From Cristatella mucedo (taxonomy: Eukaryota > Bryozoa > Phylactolaemata > Cristatellidae), in assembly GCA_009760855.2 (NCBI GenBank), contig WPIO01000004.1, positions 11,980,501-12,044,500 on the forward strand: a stretch of DNA of 64,000 bases. The letters run 5' to 3'. This document shows, piece by piece, positions 46,640 through 58,888 of the stretch (positions are counted from its first letter, which is position 1; each line of letters starts with the position of its first letter). Under the pieces are notes generated by a model. It did not search any database and was not told the DNA's origin. It was given only the letters and a program-made list of their open reading frames with translations. A program made the translations under genes and the position numbers.

Positions 46640-47845
46640 AACCAAGAGACATCATTCCACTGAACTTGCTCTCCACCGTGCCACCGATTACATGCTGAGC
46701 AGCAACAATTGTAGAAATTTCACTACAATGTTTCTCAATTCGTCGGATGTGTTTAATGCTATTGACCATGATATCTTGCTTGAACAATTGAGGACAAAAT
46801 TCGGTCTGGTAGTCAATGCACTAGCTTGTTTCAAATCATGTCCGATCAATTTTAATCTATTTCGTGCTGTGACCACATTTCATCCAGAAGACCTGGCACC
46901 TCTGTGCTCTCAGTTTGTACCTAACCTCTGAGAAAGCGATTCGGGTCCATTGGATGGGCTCTGCCAGCATATCTTCTGTTGAATGGCCACGGAATCTAGG
47001 TGTCATGTTCCAAAGTGACCTTTCGTTAGACGTCCACATCAGCTCCACAGTCAAATCTGCCTACTTTCAGCTACATAACATGGCTAAAATTCGGGCTTGT
47101 TTAGATAAGGATACCACATCTAAGTTGGTCCATGCATTTGTGACATCCCGTATTGACTTCTGTGACTCACTGCTTGTTGGCCTACCGGCATGTGCGATCA
47201 GGCGCTTACAGTTGGTGCAAAACTCTGCAGCTAGGCTTGTTTGTCGTGAGCGTTGCCGTTGCTACATCAGACCACTTCTCGCCAACCTGCATTGGCTACC
47301 AGTCAAGCAACGGATAAACTTCAAGGTTTTGTCGCTCACTTTTAGTTCCCTTTCTTCTTTGGCTCCAGCCCTCCTATCAGATCTACTGCCCCACCAGGGT
47401 AAGCATTGTACCACCCACTTTTCGGAATCTAACTGTTTACCTGTATTTCGTGCAAACCTCAAATCCTTTGGAGACCGTGCATTTAGTTCGTATGCTCCCA
47501 AAGCCTGGAACTCACTACCTACTTGCATCACGACATCCCCTGCTTTGACCACATTTAAAAAGAACTTAAAACGCACTTATTTATGACAGCATTTACTGGG
47601 TCCGTGCGATTCGTCCTTTATGTGTTTTTGCGTGCTGACACTGTGTATGCTGCCACTAACCACACTGGCATGCCGACCCTGTGCATATCACCCCAAAACA
47701 TGTTACTCGTGTTGTTTATCCAGCATGATATTACTCACCGTCAATCGTCACGTTTCCCTTTGCAGCAAATGTAAAGCGCCTAGAAAAAGATGGAGTTCTC
47801 TAAGGGCGCTTTATCAAGTGCATTACTATTACTATTATTATTATC
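46640..47845 (+). repeat. LINE-A with 223-codon open RT remnant
   Basis: RT fingers (STELALHRATDYMLSSNNC), DVFNAIDHDILLEQLRTKFG, then a jump over the GVPQGS and YADD core, resuming at MGSASISSVEWPRNLGVMFQ. The frame 46915-47586 is open through RIDFCDSLLVGLPACAIRRL, LHWLPVKQRINFKVLSLTFS and KAWNSLPTCITTSPALTTFK. UTR and (ATT)n end at 47845. Lacking the catalytic core, it cannot be autonomous. Confidence 0.9.
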
Positions 47846-48895
47846 ACTTCTATGCTGACAATACCAAGCTGTGCTTTTCATTTAAACCACCAAAGTCCAC
47901 CGCAGCGACTGAAAAACTGAACGATTGCCTTGCCGTGCAATTGATTCTGGATGTCGCCTAATTTTCATAAATAAAGCGGTGATGAAACCAAACTCCTGCT
48001 TATCTCATAGGCCACCCAAGCCTGTAGCTGGATTAGTAGACTTTGCTCTTCTAAATGGTGGTGCTATAGCACGACCGGCTTCTTGTGCTTGAAATGTATG
48101 CCTTGTTTGTTAACAGCCTAAAGTTTGTAACTTTCCTTTAAGAAACCACTCCCACAACTATATACCATGTTAAATCGCTGCCTAAGATTATAGAAATTCT
48201 AGCACGGCAGCTTACTAAAAATCTAGCTAGCTCCCTGACTCTGTCTAGAGTGGACAACTGTAATTTAGTATTGGCGATGCTGCCGAAAAATCCACTAAGC
48301 ATCCGCAGGTGGCTATCAATGTGACTGCAAAGCAATCCGACCAATCTCGAACGTTCAGCGTTGTGCCTCATTTTTTTAACGAGCAGCAATGGAGCCCCCC
48401 CCCCCGTCGTTCAGCGGATGCAGACCAAAATTCTTGCTCTAATCCACAAGGCCCGCCATGGCCTTGCTCCTTCATACCAAGCTCAACTGTTGCCCAAGTT
48501 TCAGCCTCCACTCAAGCCCTCGGATCCTCTACGGACATGAAACTAGCTGTTTAACTCCTTCACTCATAGGTGGTCGGCGAGAGAAGCGTTTGCTCTGCAT
48601 GTCTTAAGCTGTAGAACTCGCTTCCGCAATTCTTACGCAACGACGTGTACTCTCCTGCTGTCGATTATGGCACATCCTCTCCAGGCGTCGTGAGCTGCTA
48701 CGTCGATGCTACTCACTTAATCGATTGCCTTCCTGCTTCTCGCTTTCTCCATCGGTACACGAGATTAGTTTATTTGCCACCGTGTGCGCACCGAAAACCA
48801 CTTTGGCTCTTTGAGTTCGCAATAGAAAACTATCCATCGTGCCGTTGTGGCTGTGTGGGGCTAAATGTGAAATAAATTGGATTGCATCGTCAATC
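47846..48895 (+). repeat. LINE-B, 5'-truncated, abutting LINE-A tail
   Basis: Starts at the RT YADD region (HFYADNTKLCFSFKPPKSTA) exactly where the ATT tail of the preceding LINE-A ends, then runs colinear with 42700-43620, with many frameshifts, to about 48895. Confidence 0.82.
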
Positions 48896-49582
48896 TAATC
48901 CACACGCCAGCTATGAAGTTGGTTTTAGTCACTGATTTTGTAAATCCAGGAATCCGTAGAAGAATGGCAGCTTGCAAGGCGCTCAGTCATGCTCTCCACA
49001 AAGGACATACCACCGAGTCCTGTGCGAAAATGAGCGAGAGAAGTAGTCATGTGACCAAACTGTCCTCTGACTGTGACATTGACTATCTGGAAGCCCGCGC
49101 TTGTCTTTGTCAAGCTCGAATTGAAGTCCATACTGAATAGTCTGGTATGCTAATAAAGTGGCATCAAATAACAAGAGATGCTTACCCCTGTCTAGCTGAA
49201 ATCAATACCGTCGCTGACTTACTAGACCGTGGTATAAAGATATGATTTGACCCATTTCTTCGAACTCAATGAGGGTGCTGAGTTGGTATGCACCCATAAA
49301 TATGGTAGCCGAAGTTGAGTCACTGCCTCTGTTTAACGTCAGTTTTCAGAGAAAAAGAAGAAGAGAAAAAGAGGGCTATATAATGGACCATAGCTACAAT
49401 TGTATTCTGCTGCGGCAATTTTTTCTTAAGGCGGTAGTGTGCGTTTAATTTACTTGTTCGTAGCTCGCACTGATAACCTACAGCTGGCCATGTACCTTTA
49501 TTTATATCAGCCTAGACGTGCTCGCGACCAAATTCTTTACACAGATCCTTCCTGCTTTGTCCCTTCACACTGACGTACTTAC
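48896..49582. other. Unassigned
   Basis: Short frames (48877-49140) without recognisable family. Nothing else. Confidence 0.35.
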
Positions 49583-49850
49583 ATAATAATAATAAATCTG
49601 TGAAGCGCCCTCAGAGAACTTCTCTCTTTTCTAGGCACTTTACATTTGCTGTAAAGGAAGCGTGATCAAATTGTTAGTGGTAACATGCACAATGTTAACA
49701 AGTAAAATATGGTTAGAAGTGACATGCACAGGGTCAACATATCAATGTGGCTAGCGGTAGCGTGCACAGTGTAAGCACACATAAGCACACAAAGGACGAC
49801 TGACAAGGGCCCACTACACGCTGTGATAAACAGGTGCGTTTTTAGCATCG
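49583..49850 (-). repeat. LINE-A 3' UTR
   Basis: Inverted ATT tail, AAGCGCCCTCAGAGAACTTC, GGTTAGAAGTGACATGCACA and GGGCCCACTACACGCTGTGA. Confidence 0.87.
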
Positions 49851-49939
49851 AGACTGTTTGAATGACCGTGCTGTAGGCGCGTACTTTGTAAGATTAATGC
49901 GGTAGCTACCCGGCAACTCTGCCTCGGAGACGTAAAACA

Positions 49940-51180
49940 TAAGACGTGCACCCGATCCTACTACAGATGCACCTCCGCCAGTCAGTCAGCGGGAACAGCG
50001 GCTCAATGTATCGGTTCGAGGCGTCAGCTCCGCGACCGTGCCCAGGATTGAATCTGCAGATGGCGGTCGCCGCTTCGAGCTGGCTTACCAGTCACTGTGC
50101 GCAGCAGCGCAGCAGCGCCGAATACGAGCAGCAGTTGCAGCGAGTACTGGTCGCCGAACATCCTTCACCATTCGGCGCAGAGCGAGCGGCGTCCAGCGTG
50201 CTCTCGGCTAGTCGCTAGGCGCGAGCGGTGTGCGGCAGTGTAGCGACCCGCGGTTGGAGTCGTCTCGGCGTCTCTTTTGTCTCGCCCACAAAAGGCGGGC
50301 AAATAACGAAATCACCGGGCCGACAAAGTACGCGCAGCTCGTACCGCATCAGGTGGCGCGGCCGGCTCATTGCTCGCTTTCCAGCAAGAATTGCTCTTCG
50401 GCCGCCGGCCAGCGATCAGGCGCACTTCCACCAAACGACGTCGCGCCTGGGCCAACTGCTACTACTCGACTACAGCTCTGGCCACTTGGAGAAGCGCCGC
50501 TGAGGTAGAGGCCGCCTAATAGGAGCTGCAGTGGAGAGCGTCTGCGCTGACAAGCGACAAAGAGTCTGCGCGAGCGAAGCGACAAGACTTGGCGGATAGA
50601 AACCTGCAGCGCAGATTCGTTTCTGGCAACGAGCTGCACCAAACGACAGTTGCCGCCGGCGTTCATAATGCCTTCGGTGGAGTTTATCGTTGCCTCCTGC
50701 TGCGAGGTCGCCGTTAGTTTAATCGCAGCCTGGGAGCCTCATCTAAACATTAACCAAATTCCCCGCGGCATCCTCCGGAATAGAGATGGCACGGTGTGAA
50801 TTGTTAGGCAATATAGGTCGCGTTTTTGCGACGCTGCGCCTCTGAGCCACGTTGGGCTGATTTTTAATTTTGCCGCCGTGTATCGGAATTCATCGAATAT
50901 GCTTCGAATTAATTTGGATACCCAGCGGTGCTTATACGCACGACGTGGCCCGGCATGCATTGGCGGATTTGGAGTCAGGCTGGAACAGCTATCATTCTTG
51001 AGGAGCGGAGCGGAAGCATTTCGTAGACCGCAATCAGCATTCGGTGCTTATTTGGCCGGTCACAGCAGCGAAGCTCGTTCCCCAAACCGCGGGCAGAAAC
51101 AGTGCCAGTTGAGCCTTCCGGTGCTTTCTCAGCAAGGCTCTCGGTCTCTCACCGGGCTTCTCTGCGTTGCTTACGTGAAC
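49940..51180. promoter_or_regulatory. CpG-rich block, candidate promoter / first-exon region
   Basis: Densest CpG content of the window (for example around 50210-50480), surrounded by AT-rich DNA and free of recognised repeats. Several long frames on both strands are a composition effect. The position, about 9 kb upstream of the first identified receptor exon on the minus strand, suits a 5' end of that gene, but no signal-peptide exon could be recognised. Confidence 0.35.
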
Positions 51181-53194
51181 TAATGCTGTGTTCACGTGCG
51201 ACTCAAGTACCCAATCGACTGATTGGTTGCATTCATCTCCTGACGCTGGTTATTTCATCAGCGACGTTAAAAATGTGGTTTTTCAGCTTACTATTAACAA
51301 GATCAAAATAAACTGTGCTAGAGCAACTAAATTATGACAAAGAAATATTCTTTTCGGTTCCTGAATTGCAACGCCTTGGAACTGGTTAATGCAGAAGCCG
51401 CACACAAAAAACCTGTTTTAGCGGAACTCGCTGCAAGCGAAGCAACGACCGAGGGCGGGAGGGCTGCGGTGAGATGCGCGGGGTGCACGCTTAGACGAGT
51501 GAGCACAGGCAGGCAGGCACAGAGGTACGGCAACGTAAGATCCCTGGTATGTGGGCATGCACTGAACCATACACAGCTACGAATGCAAAGTCGGCAGGAA
51601 TAAAGAAAAAGAAAAAAGACAGTTCGCTGAAGGGACGGCTGAATGTAGTGGCTGAAACTGAAATTATGCGAATCCATTGCAGGCAGCGAAAAGAGCCCGA
51701 AGCGATGCACAAGCTTTCTGTGAAAATATTGTGATTGTCCGTTTATCTCGTTTAGGGACACGCGGGTCGCTGGGACCATTTTTATACATTTCCGGCATTG
51801 TACTGTCTCGTTGCAAGTCCCCTATCCATTGAAGGTAAGCATCAATACTCGGGCTCCCTGAGTCCGGTCCAGGTTTTCGGGAATATAACGAATCTGGGTC
51901 TTTCAACTTTAATTTGTTTTCCTCCTACTATTAACTTTGCAACTTTCTTAGACTCTCTTCTAATGCGGAGGCTTCTCTGAATTGCTATCTCATTTTGGTG
52001 GGTATAGTGGACGAGGGATTCTTCCTTTACCCGCGCAAAGTTGAATTAAGAATCAGTCACACTTCATGTAGATGCATCGCGGAGCGCTAGCTAACACGTA
52101 AGTTTTTAATAATTTAATAATAATAATAAGTTTAAGTTTTTAGTAATTTTATCGGTAGCACGGTCTTTACTTTGTAATCGAATGCTTATCAGCTCAATCG
52201 AATGCTCATCATACACAATAACTAGGGAACTGGGACATGGATGCACCTTGCACTAGATTGAGGCTTCGATATGAGCTCCTCGCCAATCTCTGATGCGAAG
52301 TACTTTTTGTTGGTTCGTGGTACCGTCGAACCTGCAAGTACCCTACTCGGGTACCTTAGCACTGTCGGAGGTGCTAGAGCGCTACGAGGCTATAAGGCAC
52401 CAAGTTTCCGAGTCTAGACAGGACATGTAAAGAAGGCAACACTGCAATTCCCCGCACGAACTTGGAGGAACTTTGAGCTTGGCCACCGGCCGAAAACGGG
52501 ACATGTCCAGTGAGACAGTCACGATAAGCAGGCTTACGAGCAGAGCGGTATGTACTTACGCAACCCGATTAATGCCCGCCTTCCGATGCGGCTGGCATAC
52601 AAGGCGAGAACCGGCCCGCAGCAGCTCTCCTCTCTCTAGGGGGGGGGGCAGAGCAAGGTGTCGATGAAGGTGAAGCGACCTTGCCTTCGTTCAGCAAGCC
52701 ACCGTCGAGCCCGATGTCGAGGCTATCCCAACAATCACGACGTTGTAGACATTGGAATAAATTTAACGTTGTGAAAAATACTTATATGAGCATTAGCAGC
52801 CATGAGCTCGTAAGCGAGCTATGCGTCTGACTGAAATTGCATGCCTCGCCAGCTGCAATATACATGCAGGTGGCTTCTTTCTTGTGAGCTCTGTGTTAAT
52901 GGTGGTTACTTCTGCTCTCAGAATTCCGAGCGACGCCGCTTCACCGTTATTACGCCGTGTTACGAGCGTCTGGTCTTAGATGCTGTGCGTACAGAGGACA
53001 TGCAGATTGAAATTTTTTATTGATGATGCTTACGGAAATAAAGTGATCAAAGTCTTTCATTCGTGAAGCCGTCAATTATTCTTTCTGAAATACCGGTAAA
53101 AGACCGGCGAATTGAGTTTTCGTTGCGTGGAATAAATATTTAAACGCAACTCAATAAAGATACTACTCGAGGATTAAGTTTGAATAAAAGTTTG
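51181..53194. other. Unassigned
   Basis: Frames at 51327-51779 (minus) and elsewhere have no recognisable family. A G9 run (52640-52648) is present. No repeat identified. Confidence 0.3.
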
Positions 53195-55135
53195 CATTGG
53201 GTTCTTGAAAGTAAAAATCGGATACATTGCATTCTCACAACGTAATGGAAAGCAAACAACCGGAGGTCATCGGCTGCTATGTTTTTGTAACCACGAGTAC
53301 GAGGTAGGCTACTTCTTGCCCAAGCACACCCTTTCCCAGCTACTACAGAAATCCGTAGCTACGTTGCGGTCGCAGGGCTAGGCTAACACTGGGCGGTAGT
53401 TGATTAACTCTCTTTATGACAATATTTCATAAGCCAACAATAATAGGTGAATTAAAGAGCACTACTGGGAAACCTAGGTCTGTCAGTCTTCGAGGGCACC
53501 TGGTAAACAACAAAGCTAGCCAGTCCACTTTTGGGGGACACTCTCGGATCGGCATAATCTTGAGGGCGGGGCAGCTCTCTGTACAAGTACCAACCGCGAC
53601 GACATCAGTACGACTGTGGACGCGTAGCAAGGACTCACTAGCACTGCACATCTGAGCTCTCCGAGGGCTCAGAGAGCTCCGGGAGGGGGAGGCTGCGAGC
53701 AACATGCTACAGCCGAACACGGAATGCATCAACCGGAACAGCAGCGAGCATGCTTATCTCCAGCCACGTTTGGGCAGTGGGTCCTCGTGACCTTCCTCGG
53801 CTAAAGGCACGGTCGAGCAACGCCAGCTATCTTTCTTTCTGGATGTGGATACTGATCAACCGGGACCCTCCAGATACCGCGTATAGGCCAGCAAATTTGT
53901 TGTACCCGATTGCTCAGATTGAGAAGCTATATCGTCCATTCGGCCTCGGGTCAAGCTGTGTATGTATTCATCTCTGTCTGTAACTCCACAAAGGCATAAA
54001 GACCACGTGGGTGTTACGAAGGATCGTTTTATATAGCACACTCACAGCCTAAGTGGCTTTCGGTACGCATTTGGTAGCCAACAGACTTCATCTCACTCAA
54101 CAAAGAGAAAGTGGGAAGCATAGCAGAGTCGGGAGAGCTGTTGAGGTAGTGAGTAGCATGGAAGTAGCAGCTCAGGACAGCTGAAAAGGATGAGCCGTAG
54201 TCGGCAGCCGGAGAGTACTTGTCGTGGCGTAAGAATTGTGGAAGCGAGTTCCACAGTCAAGGACCTGCAGAGCAAAAGCTTCTATCGCCAACGGTCTTTA
54301 AGCGGAGGAATAGAACAGCTAATTCAGACCGTGCAGAACCTGGGGGCAGGAAGAGGCTGAAACTGGTGCAGCAGTTCAGCTAGGTATGGAGGAGCCAAGC
54401 CGTGGCGAGCCTTGTGGGTCAGCGTAAGAACTTTGCTCTATATCCGTTGATCAACCGGCATCTATTCTAGCTCTCTTAGCAGAGGAGACACGCACTCAAA
54501 CCTCTGGGACTTTAAGACTAGAGCCTTGCAGCCATAGTCAAGGTCAGGATCGGCAAAGCCGGTGACCCTTAGACGGCCGGATTACATTACATCCGCCCAA
54601 GGCAACGATCCTCGCTTGGGTTCAATTGCATTGAGTCTGCAGCCTGTACAGTGCTATGCAATTCCTAAGGTCAACGTTTGCAGGATTTTTTTATTGTGTT
54701 CTTGCAAGTTAAAATCGAATTCTCACAGCTTAATAGAAAGCCAACAAACTGGAGATCGTCAGTTGCTGAGATTTTAAATGAGTCTGCCGTCGGTACTGTG
54801 CTGAGCCTTCGGGAGTTAGCCTGGAAACAGGGCGATTTCTTTTGACCACCCAGGTCGAGGTTTCGAGCATTGCAGTGAGCGATAATTCATTGCCCAGTGC
54901 AAACGTTTGTCATAGCCGTCAAAGCTCTGCTGTTTTACAAATGAGCCTGTTGAGTCAGCTAACATTTATGTAGCTCCGAAAGGTAACATTAGAACGACGT
55001 TTTCGTTTGATTCTTGAAAGTACCAATCTGATGCCCGACATTCTCGCAGCGTAATCGCAAGCATCAAACTGGAGGTTGTTCGCTGCTACGATTGCATTAA
55101 GTTTTTGGTCTGTACAGTGCTATAAAACCTATGCA
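53195..55135 (+). repeat. Three copies of a ~95-bp dispersed repeat
   Basis: Copies at about 53200-53290, 54688-54775 and 55003-55095 share a TTCTTGAAAGTA start, a CATTCTC-CA-CGTAAT middle and AAACTGGAGGT..TC..CTGCTA. The last two are also flanked by CTGTACAGTGCTAT (54646, 55116), suggesting a longer unit disrupted by a LINE-B insertion. Confidence 0.6.
53970..54548 (-). repeat. LINE-B 3' part
   Basis: From CTCTGTCTGTAACTCCACAA through the UTR and the RT C-terminal blocks (GAGGAGCCAAGCCGTGGCGA, TTGTGGGTCAGCGTAAGAAC) in inverted order. The ACATT tail is not preserved. Confidence 0.87.
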
Positions 55136-55649
55136 TGGTCGAACCACCAGGCTCGTGTGAATTCTGGTATGACTATAGCCCTTTCTCTCCCCCCCCCCCC
55201 ATAACAAGTGGCTTACCGAAGGGGGCAGGAGGCATATGTTCCGGGCGCTGGATCAGAGGATACCAAAATAGACACCTAGTGCGTGGGAGCGCCGTCTGTG
55301 TAGTTCGTCCCCAGGCGCAAACTATCCTCGGATCGCCACTGACCTATACAGCGGCACGGCTTTTGAGTGGCACCGCTTCCAGGTCATTACTGGAAACATC
55401 CGTCAGCTCTCGCTGAAGGATCCTGGAAATCCGTGCTAGCTCTCTCCCGTGTGGCTGCTAGGAAGATGCCATCAAGTTTGGGAGATTCGCTATAGATTTG
55501 TCTGGCAACACGCCTTTTAAACACAGCTTCGAGATGCTTCTCTAGAGCCTGGTTGTCGTCATTCCTTTTAGACGAGGTGGGTCTAGCAAAACTTTGCGGA
55601 CGCATGCTATTGGTGATGTGCATGTTTTAATTGGTCCGATTGCGAAATC
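55136..55649. other. Unassigned
   Basis: C10 run at 55191-55200. No gene or repeat recognised. Confidence 0.35.
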
Positions 55650-57800
55650 CGTGGAAAATTGACAAGATTGGCTGCAATAAACTGCAACTCTCATTCCACG
55701 TAACTTGTCCTACTATTGCTGCTGATTGCCGTGCATTGCTGACAGTTGCCAAACAAATCATCTTGAAAATTCCACGGTTTTACTTTGGGCGCAGCGGAAT
55801 GTTATATGTAATGACAATCGAGGCTTCCGTGTTGCCAATTTCTCTTCAAATTGCCGAAAATTTGGGTATTGGCCCAGGACAATGCTGTCGATTGCCATTC
55901 ACGGCTCACGATTGTACGTGCGCGATTGGTTGAAAGGATTTGATGCACTTTCAACACAGTGGGCTGTGACAGGTAAGATATATTTGATCTTGGCCCAGCC
56001 ACTTTCCAGTGTATTGTGATGGACCATGATGGATTGCCGTATTTGCTCGTGCTATCGCCGTCGATTGCCATGCACTGCACATGATTGAACGGTCTGAGCT
56101 GGTTGAAAGGGTTGAAAGTATGTGCTCAAGCAGTGAGATGCTACGTAGAATGAGAGTTGGAGCTTGGTGCAGCCGATTTCTCGTCGATTGGCCACGGATT
56201 TCGGTATTAGAGCAGCATTCATTATTACAGCCAATTTAGTGTAGACTTGCCTCGGATAGTAGTGGATTGCTGCTTCGAGCCGAGCCGTTGCCGTTGCCGT
56301 AGATTGCCATGCATTGCCCGAGATTGCACGAGTGCAATTGCTTTAAATGATGTTTAAATTTAACGAGTGTGCTTTGTAGCATGCATTAAAAATTCAAGCA
56401 TTGCGAAACCGATTTCAGGGCATTGTGCCTCAGATTGCTGTAAAGTGAGGTATTGGCCCGGGCCATTGCAGTCAACTGCAGTGCATTGCTGCCGAATGAT
56501 TGAGGCGATTGTAGCGAAATTGTCGGATTACACAATAACCAAAAATTAGAACAACGAGAAATCACTATTAGAGCTTAAAGTGTATGCATTCTGGTCGTTT
56601 TTCGGCGGGTTGTGGTACATTGACGTACTGGCCCGGGCAGTTGCTGTCGATTGCAGTGCATTGCTGCAAAATGGCCGAGGCAATTACAGTGAAGTTATGA
56701 GAGTACACAATAACCGAAGAGTAGAGCAGCGAGCAATCATAATTAGAGCTTCTAGTGTACGCGTTCTAGTCGCTGTATGCCGGATTGCAGCGGATTTCGG
56801 CGGATTGCGGTATGGGACCGGGTCATTGCAGTCGATTGCAATTCATTACGTGAGAACGCGTGTGCACAATTGAGCGAAATTTTGCCGGTGCACTTTGAAC
56901 TGAGTCTGTTCCTATATGCACTGTCAATTAGAGCTTGGCGATGGCGATTTGAGGATGATTTGCAGTGGAATAGAGTGTATTTCGGTAGTTTTCCAGGTCA
57001 TAGGAATGGATTGAGTTCTCTGAGGGCAGTTTATCAAGTGCATTATTATTATTATTATTATTTCAGGCCATTGCCGCCCACTGTCACAGTGCGAGGCTGC
57101 ACACTTTTTTATTTTACGTGGTTGTGCACACAGTATGAGGCAGTTTAATATACAACAAAAACTGGAGCTCGGCGCAACGTATTTCGATTTTTTATACGGT
57201 TGATTCGGTGGATTGAAGTGGATTGCAGTATTGGCCCGAGCTACTGCAGTCGATTGCAGCGCCTTGAACGAGAACGGCCGTGCTAATGCAAGTGAAATTT
57301 TTAATGCAATTGTCTCAGAGTGTGCTGTCATATTCAATCAACAAAACAGCTTTTCGATCAGGATTTCTTTCGTTTCGTGGAGGAATGCAGTGGATTGCGA
57401 TGAATTTCGGTATTGGCCTGGGCCACTGCAATCTTATTTCAGTGGACTTCGTGAGAACGCGTGAGCTGAATCGCACGAAATTTTCTGCATACATTGTACA
57501 TGTAGCGTAGTTTGATATTCTATACTTTTCGAAGCTGTTCGCAGCTGATTTGTACTGGATTTGACGGGAAGTAGAATTGATTCCGGTTTATTGGGGTACA
57601 GACGTCCGGCGTCAAAGCTCATTTGCATAAGTACGCGTACGCGCAGAGACATGAAATTTGGTGGACAGATAAATTCGAACGTGTACTACAATATCTACGC
57701 AAAATTTGAGCTCGGCAAAGCTTACGTCTGGTCGTTGTTAGCTTAATTAGAGTGGATTGCGGTGGATCGTGGTGGATTTCGGTAACTCGTCAAACCCCTG
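55650..57800 (+). repeat. Satellite-like array, period ~175-188 bp
   Basis: A diverged core (GGTATTGGCCCGGGCCATTG followed by CAGTCGATTGCAGTGCATTG) recurs at about 55852, 56036, 56268, 56442, 56613, 56801, 57215 and 57400, with a weaker one near 57755. Intervals are 184, 232, 174, 171, 188, 414, 185 and 355; the 414 gap contains a 65-bp LINE tail and equals about two units. Open frames here are periodic artefacts. Confidence 0.75.
56998..57062 (+). repeat. LINE-A tail inserted in the array
   Basis: GGATTGAGTTCTCTGAGGGC, AGTTTATCAAGTGCATT and (ATT)n. It interrupts the satellite period. Confidence 0.88.
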
Positions 57801-58591
57801 CAGTTCGGCCAGAGGACCAGAATTTTTAAATGTGCAGCAAAGCCACTGTGCTCATAACGGCAGCTTTCAGTTGACCTCCAACAATTTCATTGCGACTATT
57901 TTTGGCACCATCAGCAGCCAAGTATTCTTATTTTCCTATCCTCAGTACGGCTAAATAAGAAAAACCTTAAGACAAGCATAGGGAGTCCTTCAAGGAGCTT
58001 TGTAGTACTAGTGAAGCTCTCATATCCAGACTGGGAAGCTTGACCTGCACCAAGGTTTTAGTGAAGTTGATTGGACCACGTTGTTATTTGTTCTTGGTGG
58101 TCCTTGAGAACCAAGCGAGAATCTTACTACTCAAAATAGAATGAAGAGCAATCACGAAGGGAAACTGAATGGTCCAGATCATTACCTATGGATAGGTTTA
58201 GGACTAAAGAAGGCAGCTGAAAAACTGTAGCAAGTAATCGCGACGACTTGGCTTGGAAAATGTGCAGAATTCCGCAATCCAAGATCCAAACTCTAATTGC
58301 GAGAGCAATTGCATTAAAATACACTCATGCGTATTCAAACAAGAATAATAGTAATAATAGTAGTAGAGGAAACGTCGCAGCAGCAGCAGCAGCAGCAGCA
58401 TATCGCTGAATATTTTGAAATCGGCGATTCGATCAGAGTGTCTACCAACATATCATATATCAATCCTATATCATATATCATCTACCAAAATATCATGCAT
58501 GAGAGCGTTGGTACAACCTTTGCTCGAGTTATATACTTGTAGCATTGGATCCGATGTAACAGGCTAGAGTATACATATATATAGAGAGAGT
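57801..58591. other. Unassigned
   Basis: Short CAG tract at 58376-58400 and an ATATCAT-rich duplicated stretch at 58450-58497. No gene recognised. Confidence 0.35.
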
Positions 58592-58888
58592 ATATATAAT
58601 CATAATAATAATAATAATAATGGACTTGATATAGCGCCCTCAGAGAACTCAATCTCCTCTTAGGCGCTTACATTTGCTGCTAAGGAAAACGCGATTGAAT
58701 GGGGAGTACTATCACGCTTGATAAACAACATGAATAATATGGTTAGGGGTGACATGCACAGGGTCAGCATGCAAATGTGGTGAGTGGCAGCATGCACAGT
58801 GTCAGCACGAATAAACACATGAAGGGCGAATCACAGGAACCCACTAAATTCTGTCCTAAATAGGTGTGTTGTTAAGTTCTTTTAAAAT
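58592..58888 (-). repeat. LINE-A 3' UTR
   Basis: Inverted (ATT)n, ATAGCGCCCTCAGAGAACTC, GGTTAGGGGTGACATGCACA and CCCACTAAATTCTGTCCTAA; bounded on both sides by TA tracts. Confidence 0.9.

Noticed and set aside
46915-47586. 223-codon open frame as a host gene
   Set aside because: Clearly the C-terminal RT region of LINE-A, with UTR and ATT tail behind it.
55631-56019. 100-codon plus frames
   Set aside because: They fall in the periodic satellite-like array and repeat with it.
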